Of a stretch of 6,819 bases of DNA, positions 1 to 5,104 are shown one piece after another. Numbering within the stretch: position 1 is the stretch's first letter; each line of letters begins with the position of its first letter. Source of the DNA: Chloroflexota bacterium (GTDB lineage Bacteria; Chloroflexota; Dehalococcoidia; SM23-28-2; RBG-16-64-32); the NCBI GenBank assembly GCA_005880075.1, contig VBJT01000005.1:1-6819 (forward strand), written 5' to 3'. The notes beneath the pieces were generated by a model, which was not told the origin of the DNA, did not search any database, and was given only the letters and a program-made list of their open reading frames with translations. The position numbers and the translations under genes are program-made.

Positions 1-420
1 CGCATAGCCGCGTTTGCGCAGCCAGTCGCGGTACGAGGGATACTTCAGCTCAGGCTTATCTCCCAGGCTGAAGAGCGCCTCCTTGCAGCCCGCCCGCTTC
101 GCCGCGTTCGCAGAGGCCAGCACCATCTCCGGCGTCATCGTAAGCGCGTCGGCCTCGCCCGGCTGCTTCACGAACGTGCAGTAGCCGCAGACGTCGCGGC
201 AGAGGTTTGTCAGCGGGATGAACACTTTGCGCGAGTAGGTGACAACATTCGGGTGCGAGCGGTCGCGCAGCAGACCCGCCGCCATCATGAGCGCGGGCAC
301 CTCGGTGCCCGAAGCGCGAATTAGACGCACCGCCTCCTCGCGCGAAAGAGCGTCGGCGGCGATCGCCTTCGACAGCAGCTCTTCGACAGGCGGCGAGAGC
401 CGGTTATGGATCAGGAACAC
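1..420 (-). CDS. cofG: CofG-type F0 synthase (7,8-didemethyl-8-hydroxy-5-deazariboflavin synthase), N-terminal part, cut by window edge
   Basis: Reading the minus strand from GTG at 420 gives 140 codons that stay open to the left edge. CofG is a radical-SAM enzyme that works with CofH to build F0, the deazaflavin core of coenzyme F420. The 4Fe-4S motif is visible as C74-RDV-C78-GY-C81, preceded by VFIPLTNLC and followed by TFVKQPGEADALTMTPE and GCKEALFSLGDKPE, all characteristic of CofG and of the N-terminal half of FbiC. The residues before it (LSREEAVRLI, VPALMMAAGLLRD) match the helical leader of the family, which supports the GTG start. An in-frame stop lies upstream at 464-466. No Shine-Dalgarno site precedes the GTG; a heptamer repeat begins 7 bp upstream instead. 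Because the C-terminal part is outside the window, I cannot tell stand-alone CofG from a CofG-CofH fusion (FbiC). Family call is firm; exact start is moderate. Confidence 0.93.
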   Translation of the reverse strand, partial: MFLIHNRLSPPVEELLSKAIAADALSREEAVRLIRASGTEVPALMMAAGLLRDRSHPNVVTYSRKVFIPLTNLCRDVCGYCTFVKQPGEADALTMTPEMVLASANAAKRAGCKEALFSLGDKPELKYPSYRDWLRKRGYA

Positions 421-426
421 GCGAGA

Positions 427-461
427 AGTGAACAGTGAATAGGGAGCAGTGAACAGTGGGA
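427..461. repeat. Five-unit degenerate heptamer tandem repeat upstream of cofG
   Basis: Five consecutive 7-base units: AGTGAAC (427 and 448), AGTGAAT (434), AGGGAGC (441) and AGTGGGA (455). The period is exactly seven with no slippage between units. It resembles the short tandemly repeated (STRR) heptamers known from cyanobacteria and other bacteria. It sits directly before the GTG of the cofG-like gene, so it would form the leader or promoter-proximal DNA of that gene. Confidence 0.75.
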
Positions 462-719
462 CTTAAAAACGGCCATGCGCAGCTCCATCAGAAAATCCGC
501 CGTTGGGCGGAGCATATGGCTGCGGGGGTGCGCGTCCGCCGGGGCGGACTGGCCGTACGAATACATTGGGGCTGGAAGGGGCACCCCGCGCCGCCATCCA
601 GCGGGTCGAGGGTGATTGTAGCACCGCGCCGCCGGATTCACAAGCGCACAATTACCTAATGTTGACTTCTCGGAAGTAGCAGCACGTCCGGGCATCGGCT
701 AGAATTGACATAACGCATC
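462..719. other. Divergent intergenic region between cofG and the secreted-protein gene
   Basis: I see no convincing gene here. The short open frames in this stretch are Arg/Pro-rich and overlap one another in several frames. Besides the two GC-rich inverted repeats at 496-511 and 534-549, there is a small hairpin with arms ACTTC and GAAGT at 665-677. A -10-like TAGAAT lies at 700-705 in front of the plus-strand gene at 720, but no good -35 stands 16-19 bp before it. Promoters for both divergent genes are expected here but cannot be placed firmly. Confidence 0.5.
496..549. promoter_or_regulatory. Two related GC-rich inverted repeats in the cofG upstream region
   Basis: The first palindrome has arms TCCGCC (496-501) and GGCGGA (506-511) around a GTTG loop. 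The second has arms GTCCGCC (534-540) and GGCGGAC (543-549) with almost no loop. Both share the core TCCGCC/GGCGGA, and the cores start 39 bp apart. Read on the minus strand, the first hairpin is followed directly by TTTT (492-495), so it could act as a weak terminator or attenuator ahead of cofG. Alternatively the pair could be a repeated protein-binding site. Either role is inference. Confidence 0.35.
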
Positions 720-1328
720 ATGCCGAAGATCCGCCTGCTGCCGCTGCTGTTGGCCGGGGGCGCCGCCGCTCTGATTGCTGCGTCGTCTGTACTCGCCGTT
801 GGCGGCAGCGCGCCGAGTGCGCATCGCTCAGCCGCCAGTATCCGGCAGCCGAACGGCGGCGGCGCAGTGGTGTCCGGCCAGGGGCAAGAGACAGAAGGCG
901 CCGAGGACGGGCAGGGCGGCGATAAGGTCGCGCAGGCGATCGCGGATCAGTTCGGCGTCTCGAAGGAAGAGGTGCTGATGCGCCAGCAGCAGGGGATAGG
1001 CTTCGGCGCGCTCTTCAAGCTTTACAAGCTGGCGCGCGCCAAGGGGATGAGCGTGGACGACCTGCTGGCGACGATTCCGACCGACGCCAACGGCGAGCGC
1101 GAGTTTGGCTTCGGCCAATTGCGCAAGTCTCTAACGGCCGAGCAGCTCGCAGCGTTCAACGCAGTTCCCAAGAACCTGGGGCAGCTTGTCTCCGGCAAGA
1201 ACAAGCACAAGACACCCAAGGCCGAAGGCGCCGGTGAAGGCAGCGAGAACGCCCAGCCGAACGCCAGCGGGCACGTCCCGCCCGGGCAGGCGAAGAAGCT
1301 GGCGCGCAGCCATCAAGCCGGTCAGTAA
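720..1328 (+). CDS. Secreted protein of unknown function with paired G-F-G motifs
   Basis: 202 residues. The N-terminus is a clear signal peptide: basic start (K3, R5), hydrophobic core of residues 6-25, and a plausible signal peptidase I site after A26 (V-L-A). A Gly/Ser/Gln-rich linker (27-68) leads to a small helical core. That core contains VAQAIADQFGVSKEEVL (70-86), then GIGFGALFKLYKLA (92-105), DDLLATI, and a second GFGQL motif at 130-134. The tail after residue 155 is rich in Lys, Gly, Pro and Asn and looks disordered. I recall similar short secreted proteins with paired glycine-aromatic-glycine motifs annotated as hypothetical in Chloroflexota, but I cannot name a family. Its stop overlaps the 3' end of the opposite lipoprotein gene by 7 bp, so the two share a convergent arrangement with no room for a terminator. 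No strong ribosome binding site precedes the ATG; a TAGAAT -10-like box lies 14 bp before it, so a very short leader is possible. Confidence 0.8.
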   Translation: MPKIRLLPLLLAGGAAALIAASSVLAVGGSAPSAHRSAASIRQPNGGGAVVSGQGQETEGAEDGQGGDKVAQAIADQFGVSKEEVLMRQQQGIGFGALFKLYKLARAKGMSVDDLLATIPTDANGEREFGFGQLRKSLTAEQLAAFNAVPKNLGQLVSGKNKHKTPKAEGAGEGSENAQPNASGHVPPGQAKKLARSHQAGQ

Positions 1329-2047
1329 ACTCCCTCGAGATCGTCCACAAGCTCCAGCGCGACGTTCCCTTCATCGACTATGGCGGGGTCCTGGGCCGCC
1401 GCCAGCCGGTCCTGCTCGTTGAGGCTGGCCTCGAAGTCAGCGGCCTCTCTGTCGCCGCCGGCCGCGAGCACGCCGGGTTTCGCGCGGTTGAACGTCTGGC
1501 GCAGCTGCGCTAGGTCTCTGGTGAGGGAGTTCCAGTCCGCACGGTCGACGTCGATGAGTGCCTGTCGCTCCTGCCAGGCTAGGCGGCCGATATCGCTGGG
1601 AACCTTGTGCTGGAACAGGTCGAAGACGTCAACTATCACTTTGCTTACATCGTTCGCGCCCTGCCGGGCGGGAAGCGCGTCCTGAGATTGCGCAGCGGCC
1701 GCGAGGTCCGCGATCGCCTTGTCCATGGCTGCTCGCTGATCTGCCGTGACGCCCGAGGCATCGGACGACGACAGGAACTCCTTCCAGGTGCCGGCGAGGG
1801 AACCGGCCTCGGCGGTGACCCTGTCCCATCTGCCAGAAAGCACCTGGTCAATCGCGTCCTTTGCATCGTTCTCCATGTCGAGGATGGGTTGCGGCACCGA
1901 GCCAGTCTCGGCCGACTCTTGCGGTTGAGTGCGCGTTGGCGGCTCGCCTGCCTTGTTATCGTCGGAGCCGCCACAGGAAAGAGCGATGCAGGCGAGTATC
2001 AAGATGCCAATGGCGGCGATCAGTCGCTTAGGCTTCGCTCTCCACAC
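1322..2047 (-). CDS. Helical lipoprotein of unknown function
   Basis: 241 residues from a GTG start. The N-terminus has a basic stretch (R3, K5, K7, R8), a hydrophobic segment (9-24) and two candidate lipidation cysteines, C20 (I-L-A-C) and C25 (A-L-S-C-G-G). C25 is the more likely anchor because a charged, flexible linker rich in Asp, Gln, Pro and Thr follows (26-50). The rest (about 51-241) looks all-helical, with two similar parts: one around W74 and W88 (DRVTAEAGSLAGTW), the other around W162 (RDLAQLRQTF). VPSDIGRL (149-156) and LELVDDLEGVY at the C-terminus look like conserved landmarks. I do not recognise a named domain; an extracytoplasmic helical-bundle protein is the most I can say. 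No Shine-Dalgarno site is visible, and the putative promoter lies so close that the transcript may be almost leaderless. The gene ends tail to tail with the secreted-protein gene (7-bp overlap). Confidence 0.82.
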   Translation of the reverse strand: MWRAKPKRLIAAIGILILACIALSCGGSDDNKAGEPPTRTQPQESAETGSVPQPILDMENDAKDAIDQVLSGRWDRVTAEAGSLAGTWKEFLSSSDASGVTADQRAAMDKAIADLAAAAQSQDALPARQGANDVSKVIVDVFDLFQHKVPSDIGRLAWQERQALIDVDRADWNSLTRDLAQLRQTFNRAKPGVLAAGGDREAADFEASLNEQDRLAAAQDPAIVDEGNVALELVDDLEGVY

Positions 2048-2058
2048 GTCGGTCGGAT

Positions 2059-2089
2059 TCTATAACGTTCAGCGCTGACGACGAATCAA
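2059..2089 (-). promoter_or_regulatory. Putative promoter of the lipoprotein gene
   Basis: On the minus strand a -35-like TTGATT (2084-2089) and a -10-like TATAGA (2059-2064) are separated by 19 bp; an overlapping TAGAAT is at 2057-2062. The -10 ends 11 bp before the GTG at 2047, so transcription would start about 4-6 bases before the start codon. That fits the absence of a ribosome binding site and suggests a leaderless or nearly leaderless mRNA. The spacer is longer than ideal. Confidence 0.4.
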
Positions 2090-2090
2090 C

Positions 2091-2125
2091 GAAGGAGGCC
2101 CGTCTGACCGGCCCTTCATTTTATT
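2091..2125 (+). terminator. Possible Rho-independent terminator
   Basis: Arms GAAG + GGCC (2091-2100, with a 2-base GA bulge) pair with GGCC + CTTC (2110-2117) around a 9-base loop, followed by ATTTTATT (2118-2125). On the plus strand this has the form of a weak terminator. No plus-strand gene lies directly before it. It could only stop read-through from the secreted-protein gene after antisense passage over the lipoprotein gene. It may instead be an operator-like element beside the lipoprotein -35. Confidence 0.22.
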
Positions 2126-2162
2126 GGTAAGAATGGTGCGGGATGAGCCGAGAAAAGGTCGG

Positions 2163-2234
2163 TCAGTAACGGACGTAAGCCGCAAGGAGGGCCGCAAGGG
2201 CAATCGCCCAGTAGAACCGCATCGCGAGGCTCAT
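2163..2234 (-). CDS. Candidate 23-residue membrane micropeptide
   Basis: ATG at 2234 to TGA at 2163 encodes 23 residues. They begin MSLAMRFYW, continue with an almost uninterrupted hydrophobic Ala/Leu/Ile stretch, and end AYVRY. This is long enough for one membrane helix. A good ribosome binding sequence AAAGGA lies at 2240-2245 with 5 bases to the ATG, better than that of most larger genes in the window, and this is the main support. It lies on the same strand as the lipoprotein (115 bp downstream) and the other small hydrophobic frame (106 bp upstream). No homologue is known to me. At this length chance cannot be ruled out. Confidence 0.4.
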   Translation of the reverse strand: MSLAMRFYWAIALAALLAAYVRY

Positions 2235-2340
2235 GCTGTTCCTTTCTACTGTGCTCCGCCGCCTTGTCCAACATACGGTTCTTTGATGAAGAGGGTATGA
2301 ACTGACAATGAAGGCGGCTGCTGGGCGGGCGGGTGAGGCT

Positions 2341-2445
2341 CTAGTCCTGCTCGCCGCTCTTACGCCGGCGCGTTCTACGGCGGACTAAGAAAGTGGCCAG
2401 GATGATCGCCGCCAACGCCGAGACAATAGCGATTACCAATCCCAT
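2341..2445 (-). CDS. Candidate 34-residue single-pass membrane peptide with basic tail
   Basis: ATG at 2445 to TAG at 2341 encodes 34 residues. Residues 3-21 are a strongly hydrophobic helix rich in Leu, Ile, Val and Ala. Residues 22-29 are almost all basic (seven Arg/Lys out of eight), and the end is SGEQD. By the positive-inside rule the N-terminus would face outward and the Arg-rich tail the cytoplasm. Such a clean division into helix, basic cluster and polar end is unlikely from random GC-rich DNA, which is why I list it. No Shine-Dalgarno site precedes it, and the in-frame stop upstream is at 2476-2478. A 26-codon plus-strand frame overlaps it but looks less protein-like. Function unknown. 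Confidence 0.42.
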   Translation of the reverse strand: MGLVIAIVSALAAIILATFLVRRRTRRRKSGEQD

Positions 2446-2480
2446 AGTAGCTAGAACGCGCGCGGGCCCGCCTGATTACT

Positions 2481-2517
2481 CGCGCGGTTGAACCCCCGCG
2501 CGGCTCACCGCTATACT
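2481..2517 (+). promoter_or_regulatory. Promoter of the LuxA-like gene, with -35 in the loop of an inverted repeat
   Basis: TTGAAC (2488-2493) and TATACT (2512-2517) are separated by 18 bp; they match the sigma-70 consensus at four and five of six positions. The start of transcription would fall near 2524, giving a leader of about 45 bases before the ATG at 2569. The -35 lies in the 8-base loop of a perfect 7-bp inverted repeat with arms CGCGCGG (2481-2487) and CCGCGCG (2496-2502). A regulator bound there would cover the -35, so it is a candidate operator. Confidence 0.55.
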
Positions 2518-2568
2518 GGCGCCACCAAGAACGGCACCTAATACCTGTCACGGACACTTAACACCTCG

Positions 2569-3630
2569 ATGAAATTTGGCACCTTCCACCTCTTTCAGAA
2601 GCCCCCGGGCTGGGGCGATGAAGATGTCTTCCGCGCGGAGCTCGAGCAGATCGAGAAAGCGGAAGACTTAGGCTTTGACGCCGCCTGGCTGGCCGAGCAC
2701 CACTTCCAGTGGTACGGCATCGCCACGGACCTCATGGTCATCGCCGGCTGGGTCGCCGCCAGGACGCAGCGCGTCCGCATCGGCACAGCTATCGTTGTAC
2801 TGCCCTTCCACAACCCCGTCCGCCTCGCCGAGCAAGCCGCCACTATCGACATCATGAGCGGTGGGCGGCTGGACTTCGGCGTCGGTCGGGGTTACCAGGC
2901 GGCGGAGTACGCCGGCTTTGGCATCTCGATGGATGAAAGCCGCGCTCGCTTCAACGAGAGCATGGAGGTGCTGCTTAAGGCTTGGACGGAGGAGGCCTTC
3001 ACCTACGACGGCCGGTACACAAAGGTAAACGACGTCACGGTCTTGCCAAAGCCGGTCCAGAAGCCGCACCCGCCAATCTACGTGGCAAGCTGGATGACGC
3101 CGGAAACGATAAAGTATGCCGCCGAGCGTGGTTTCCCGATCCTGGCGCCTGCCGGTCTCGCCTCGGACCAGATCAAGACGAACTATCAGCTCTATCGCGA
3201 GACGCTCCAGTCCCTCGGCCGGGACACTTCCAATCTGGAACTGCCCGCGCTCGTGCATATCTACGTCGATGACAACGACGAGCGCGGCCAGCAGATCGGC
3301 GTCGAGCACTCGATGCGCTACGGTGCTTCGCTCGTCACGCTGGGGACGCCAATGCAGAAGGGTGGCCAGCTCTCCAAGGAGTACGAGCACTACGAGGAGT
3401 TCGGCCAGGCGGGCAGAGTCGTCCGCGAATACCGCCAGGAGCTGATGCTGTTCGGGAACCCGGACTCCGTTGCCCGCAAGATCCAGTGGATGCGCGATGA
3501 GCTGGGCGTCCGCTACGTGATGTGCTGGATGAACATGGGCGGCCTCGAGCCCGACAAGGTCCTCCGCTCGATGAAACTCTTCGCCTCAGAGGTGATGCCC
3601 CGCTTCAAGACCGTGGAGGCAACGGCATAG
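2569..3630 (+). CDS. Luciferase-family (LuxA-like) flavin-dependent oxidoreductase
   Basis: 353 residues, a complete TIM-barrel enzyme of the bacterial luciferase-like superfamily, which uses reduced FMN or F420. The start MKFGTFHLF is the first beta strand of the fold. From memory, the protein aligns with the alpha subunit of bacterial luciferase without gaps over its first hundred residues. LAEHHF puts E43-H44-H45 at the luciferase positions, and H44 is the catalytic histidine there. RVRIGTAIVVLPFHNPVRLAEQ (69-90), GGRLDFGVGRG (98-108) and SMKLFASEVMPRF (334-346) also match, as does the overall length. The reactive cysteine of luciferase (C106) is glycine here. EHH is more typical of FMN-dependent members than of F420-dependent ones, but the neighbouring F420 genes leave the cofactor open. 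No luxB-like partner is in the window. A true light-emitting role is not implied; a monooxygenase acting on an aldehyde, ketone or other organic compound is more likely. No strong ribosome binding site is seen. Confidence 0.9.
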   Translation: MKFGTFHLFQKPPGWGDEDVFRAELEQIEKAEDLGFDAAWLAEHHFQWYGIATDLMVIAGWVAARTQRVRIGTAIVVLPFHNPVRLAEQAATIDIMSGGRLDFGVGRGYQAAEYAGFGISMDESRARFNESMEVLLKAWTEEAFTYDGRYTKVNDVTVLPKPVQKPHPPIYVASWMTPETIKYAAERGFPILAPAGLASDQIKTNYQLYRETLQSLGRDTSNLELPALVHIYVDDNDERGQQIGVEHSMRYGASLVTLGTPMQKGGQLSKEYEHYEEFGQAGRVVREYRQELMLFGNPDSVARKIQWMRDELGVRYVMCWMNMGGLEPDKVLRSMKLFASEVMPRFKTVEATA

Positions 3631-3631
3631 C

Positions 3632-3666
3632 AGCAAAGAGCAAGGAGGAAGGATCAAGGAGAGAAC
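3632..3666. repeat. Purine-rich heptamer tandem repeat, five units
   Basis: Directly after the stop of the LuxA-like gene are five 7-base units: AGCAAAG (3632), AGCAAGG (3639), AGGAAGG (3646), ATCAAGG (3653) and AGAGAAC (3660). The units are degenerate but keep the seven-base phase. They are of the same general type as the array at 427-461, with A at the first position of every unit. Confidence 0.65.
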
Positions 3667-3677
3667 AGCCGCCGGTA

Positions 3678-3698
3678 TTCTGGCTTCTGGCTCCTGGG
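3678..3698. repeat. Second heptamer array (TTCTGGC type), three units
   Basis: TTCTGGC occurs twice in tandem (3678 and 3685), followed by the variant TCCTGGG (3692). It lies 12 bp beyond the purine-rich array and ends 13 bp before the ATG of the broken FNO gene. The 9-mer CTGGCTCCT (3687-3695) recurs inverted as AGGAGCCAG at 4290-4298, just after the end of that gene. Confidence 0.6.
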
Positions 3699-3711
3699 AC
3701 GGTCCTACCGT

Positions 3712-4291
3712 ATGGCTGAGTCCCGAATCGCCATCGTCGGCGGGACCGGGCCCGAAGGGCTCGGGCTCGCCATGCGCTTCGCCAAGGCCGGCAACATGGT
3801 CTTCATCGGCTCGCGCTCTGAAGAGCGAGCGGCGGAGGCCGTGGCGAAGGTCAAGGAGAAGCTACCCGAAGCGGATGTCTTCGGCGGACTGAACACCGAG
3901 GGTGCCGAACGAGAAGACCGTCGTCGATGTCGTTGTTCCGATGCTCTTCGACAAAGACGGACCCAAGGCGGTGGCTTTCGACGAAGGCTCGGCCGCGTTG
4001 CAGGCGCATTCCCTGCTTCCCAAGGCGAAGGTCATCAGCGGGTTCCACCACCTGGACGGCAGTGAGCTGCAAAAGATTGACAGGCCACTCCAGGGGGACG
4101 TGATCGTCGTGGGCGATCACAAGCCCTCGAAGAAGAAGGTGCTGGACCTCGTCGAGCAGATCGAGTACGTGCGGGGCCTCGATGGCGGCGGCCTCGCCAA
4201 CTCCCGCTACCTCGAGGAGTTTACTGTGCAGCTGCTGCAGATCAACCGCATCTACAAGGCTCACACCGGGGTACGGATTACGGGGATTTAG
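3712..4291 (+). pseudogene. npdG: Broken NADPH:F420 oxidoreductase (NpdG/FNO family), internal deletion with frame change
   Basis: FNO transfers hydride between NADPH and coenzyme F420. The N-terminal part (3712 to about 3900) shows the Rossmann motif GGTGPEGLG (residues 10-18), GSRSEER (33-39, the usual contact to the 2'-phosphate of NADPH), and the family-like GGLNTEGA. The reading frame then turns to Arg/Cys-rich nonsense and ends at 4065. The C-terminal part is intact in the next frame from about 3902 to 4291: VPNEKTVVDVVVPM, ISGFHHLDGSELQ, VVGDHKPSKKKVLDLVEQI, then GLDGGGLANSRYLEEFT and a normal end. Compared with my memory of archaeal FNO, about 27 residues are absent at the junction, including the strand with the I-P-W/Y-x-H segment that contacts both cofactors. 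The missing length must be 3n+2 bases, roughly 80. This is more than a single sequencing slip. It is either a real inactivating deletion or an assembly error. The frame-2 part alone starts only at a GTG (3902) and would lack the NADPH site. Confidence 0.8.
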
Positions 4292-4340
4292 GAGCCAGGG
4301 CGGGAGGCGTGGGCTGAAAGCCTTTCGCCTTGCGGGCTCC
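4291..4340 (+). other. Imperfect inverted repeat between npdG and cofE
   Basis: GGAGCC (4291-4296) pairs with GGCTCC (4335-4340), and an inner GGCG/CGCC pair can extend the stem. It overlaps the last base of the npdG stop and ends 14 bp before the cofE ATG. No T-run follows, so it is not a clear terminator. It may be an mRNA structure between co-transcribed genes, or a remnant of the inverted TTCTGGC-type repeat. Confidence 0.25.
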
Positions 4341-4354
4341 GTACGGACCGCCTA

Positions 4355-5104
4355 ATGCCCGAAGTTCGCCTCATCCCGCTTCTCGGCTTCGCTGAAGTCC
4401 GCGAGGGCGATGACCTGGCCGCCCTGATTGCCGAAGCTGCACGGAACGATCCAGGCATTAAATCCGGCGATGTTCTCGTCGTGACCCAGAAAGTGGTCTC
4501 GAAGGCCGAAGGCCGCATCGTCTCACTCGATAGCGTTACGCCGTCGGCTGAGGCGGAGCGGCTGGCGGTCGAGACGGAGAAAGACCCGCGCCTCGTCGAG
4601 CTCATCCTGCGCGAGAGCAATCGCGTCGTCCGCCAGCGCGGCCCCGTCCTCATCACCGAGACGAAGCATGGCTTCGTCTGTGCCAACGCCGGCATCGACG
4701 CGTCCAACGTCGGGCCTGAGGGTCTCGTATCGCTCCTGCCCGAAGACCCGGACTCCTCAGCGGCCGCCATTCGCATAGGCATAAATGAGCGTACCGGTGC
4801 TGATGTCGCCGTGATCATCACCGACACCTTCGGGCGGGCCTGGCGGGAAGGCCACACGAACGTCGCGATCGGGGTGGCGGGCATGCTTCCTTTCGCCGAT
4901 TACGTCGGCCAGACGGACCCGCACGGGTACGAGCTTCGCGTAAGCACCCTCGCGGTCGCCGACGAGCTTGCGGCGGCCGCCGAGCTTGTGCAGGGCAAGC
5001 TAGACCGCGTGCCTGTCGCCATCGTCCGCGGCTACGCATATCCGCACGGTGAAGGGACGGCCCGCCAGCTGGTGCGCGACGCTGAGAACGACCTCTTCCG
5101 GTAG
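4355..5104 (+). CDS. cofE: Coenzyme F420-0:L-glutamate ligase
   Basis: 249 residues, the usual length of stand-alone CofE. The enzyme adds L-glutamate residues to F420-0 with GTP and a divalent metal, making F420-1 and the polyglutamylated forms, in the cytoplasm. Family motifs are in order: GDVLVVTQKVVSKAEGR (38-54), VLITETKHGFVCANAGID (98-115) with SNV after it, TDTFGRAWREGHTNVAIG (156-173), and the C-terminal ADELAAAAELVQGKLDRVP (202-220) leading into VAIVRGY. No C-terminal nitroreductase-like domain is present, unlike mycobacterial FbiB, so this matches the archaeal and Chloroflexota form. The ATG is 63 bp after the npdG stop on the same strand, so co-transcription with the LuxA-like gene and the broken npdG is likely. 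No Shine-Dalgarno site lies before it, and no alternative in-frame ATG or GTG is found in the spacer. Its TAG stop is followed immediately by the antisense stop of the ABC permease. Confidence 0.95.
   Translation: MPEVRLIPLLGFAEVREGDDLAALIAEAARNDPGIKSGDVLVVTQKVVSKAEGRIVSLDSVTPSAEAERLAVETEKDPRLVELILRESNRVVRQRGPVLITETKHGFVCANAGIDASNVGPEGLVSLLPEDPDSSAAAIRIGINERTGADVAVIITDTFGRAWREGHTNVAIGVAGMLPFADYVGQTDPHGYELRVSTLAVADELAAAAELVQGKLDRVPVAIVRGYAYPHGEGTARQLVRDAENDLFR

Larger units (their letters stand above)
2048..2568. other. 521-bp gap with micropeptide candidates and regulatory DNA
   Basis: This gap between the lipoprotein and the LuxA-like gene has no long gene. From left to right it holds the lipoprotein promoter, a hairpin with a T-rich tail (2091-2125), two short hydrophobic minus-strand reading frames (2163-2234 and 2341-2445), a perfect 10-bp palindrome GCGGGCCCGC (2462-2471), and the promoter region of the plus-strand F420-associated genes (2481-2517). 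Each of the main items has its own entry. Confidence 0.6.

Noticed and set aside
427..461. CRISPR-like array
   Set aside because: Units are 7 bases with no spacers; it is a simple tandem repeat.
1607..2065. 152-codon plus-strand open frame over the lipoprotein gene
   Set aside because: Arg/Leu/Gly-rich shadow with no signal or domain; the minus-strand frame has a lipoprotein signal and ordered helices.
2133..2300. 55-codon plus-strand frame in the gap before the LuxA-like gene
   Set aside because: Hydrophilic, Arg/Pro-rich and without a ribosome binding site; it overlaps the minus-strand 23-residue candidate, which has a better start.
2668..3390. 240-codon minus-strand open frame inside the LuxA-like gene
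   Set aside because: It is the antisense shadow of a strongly recognisable gene; its translation has no family features, and long antisense frames are common in GC-rich DNA.
3880..3910. Programmed ribosomal frameshift joining the two npdG halves
   Set aside because: No slippery heptamer is present, and a shift alone would not supply the roughly 27 missing residues.
3902..4291. Independent gene from GTG at 3902
   Set aside because: It is the C-terminal part of FNO and begins in the middle of the fold; there is no suitably spaced ribosome binding site.
4288..4884. 198-codon minus-strand open frame over cofE
   Set aside because: Ser/Arg/Thr-rich composition without motifs, lying opposite clear CofE motifs.
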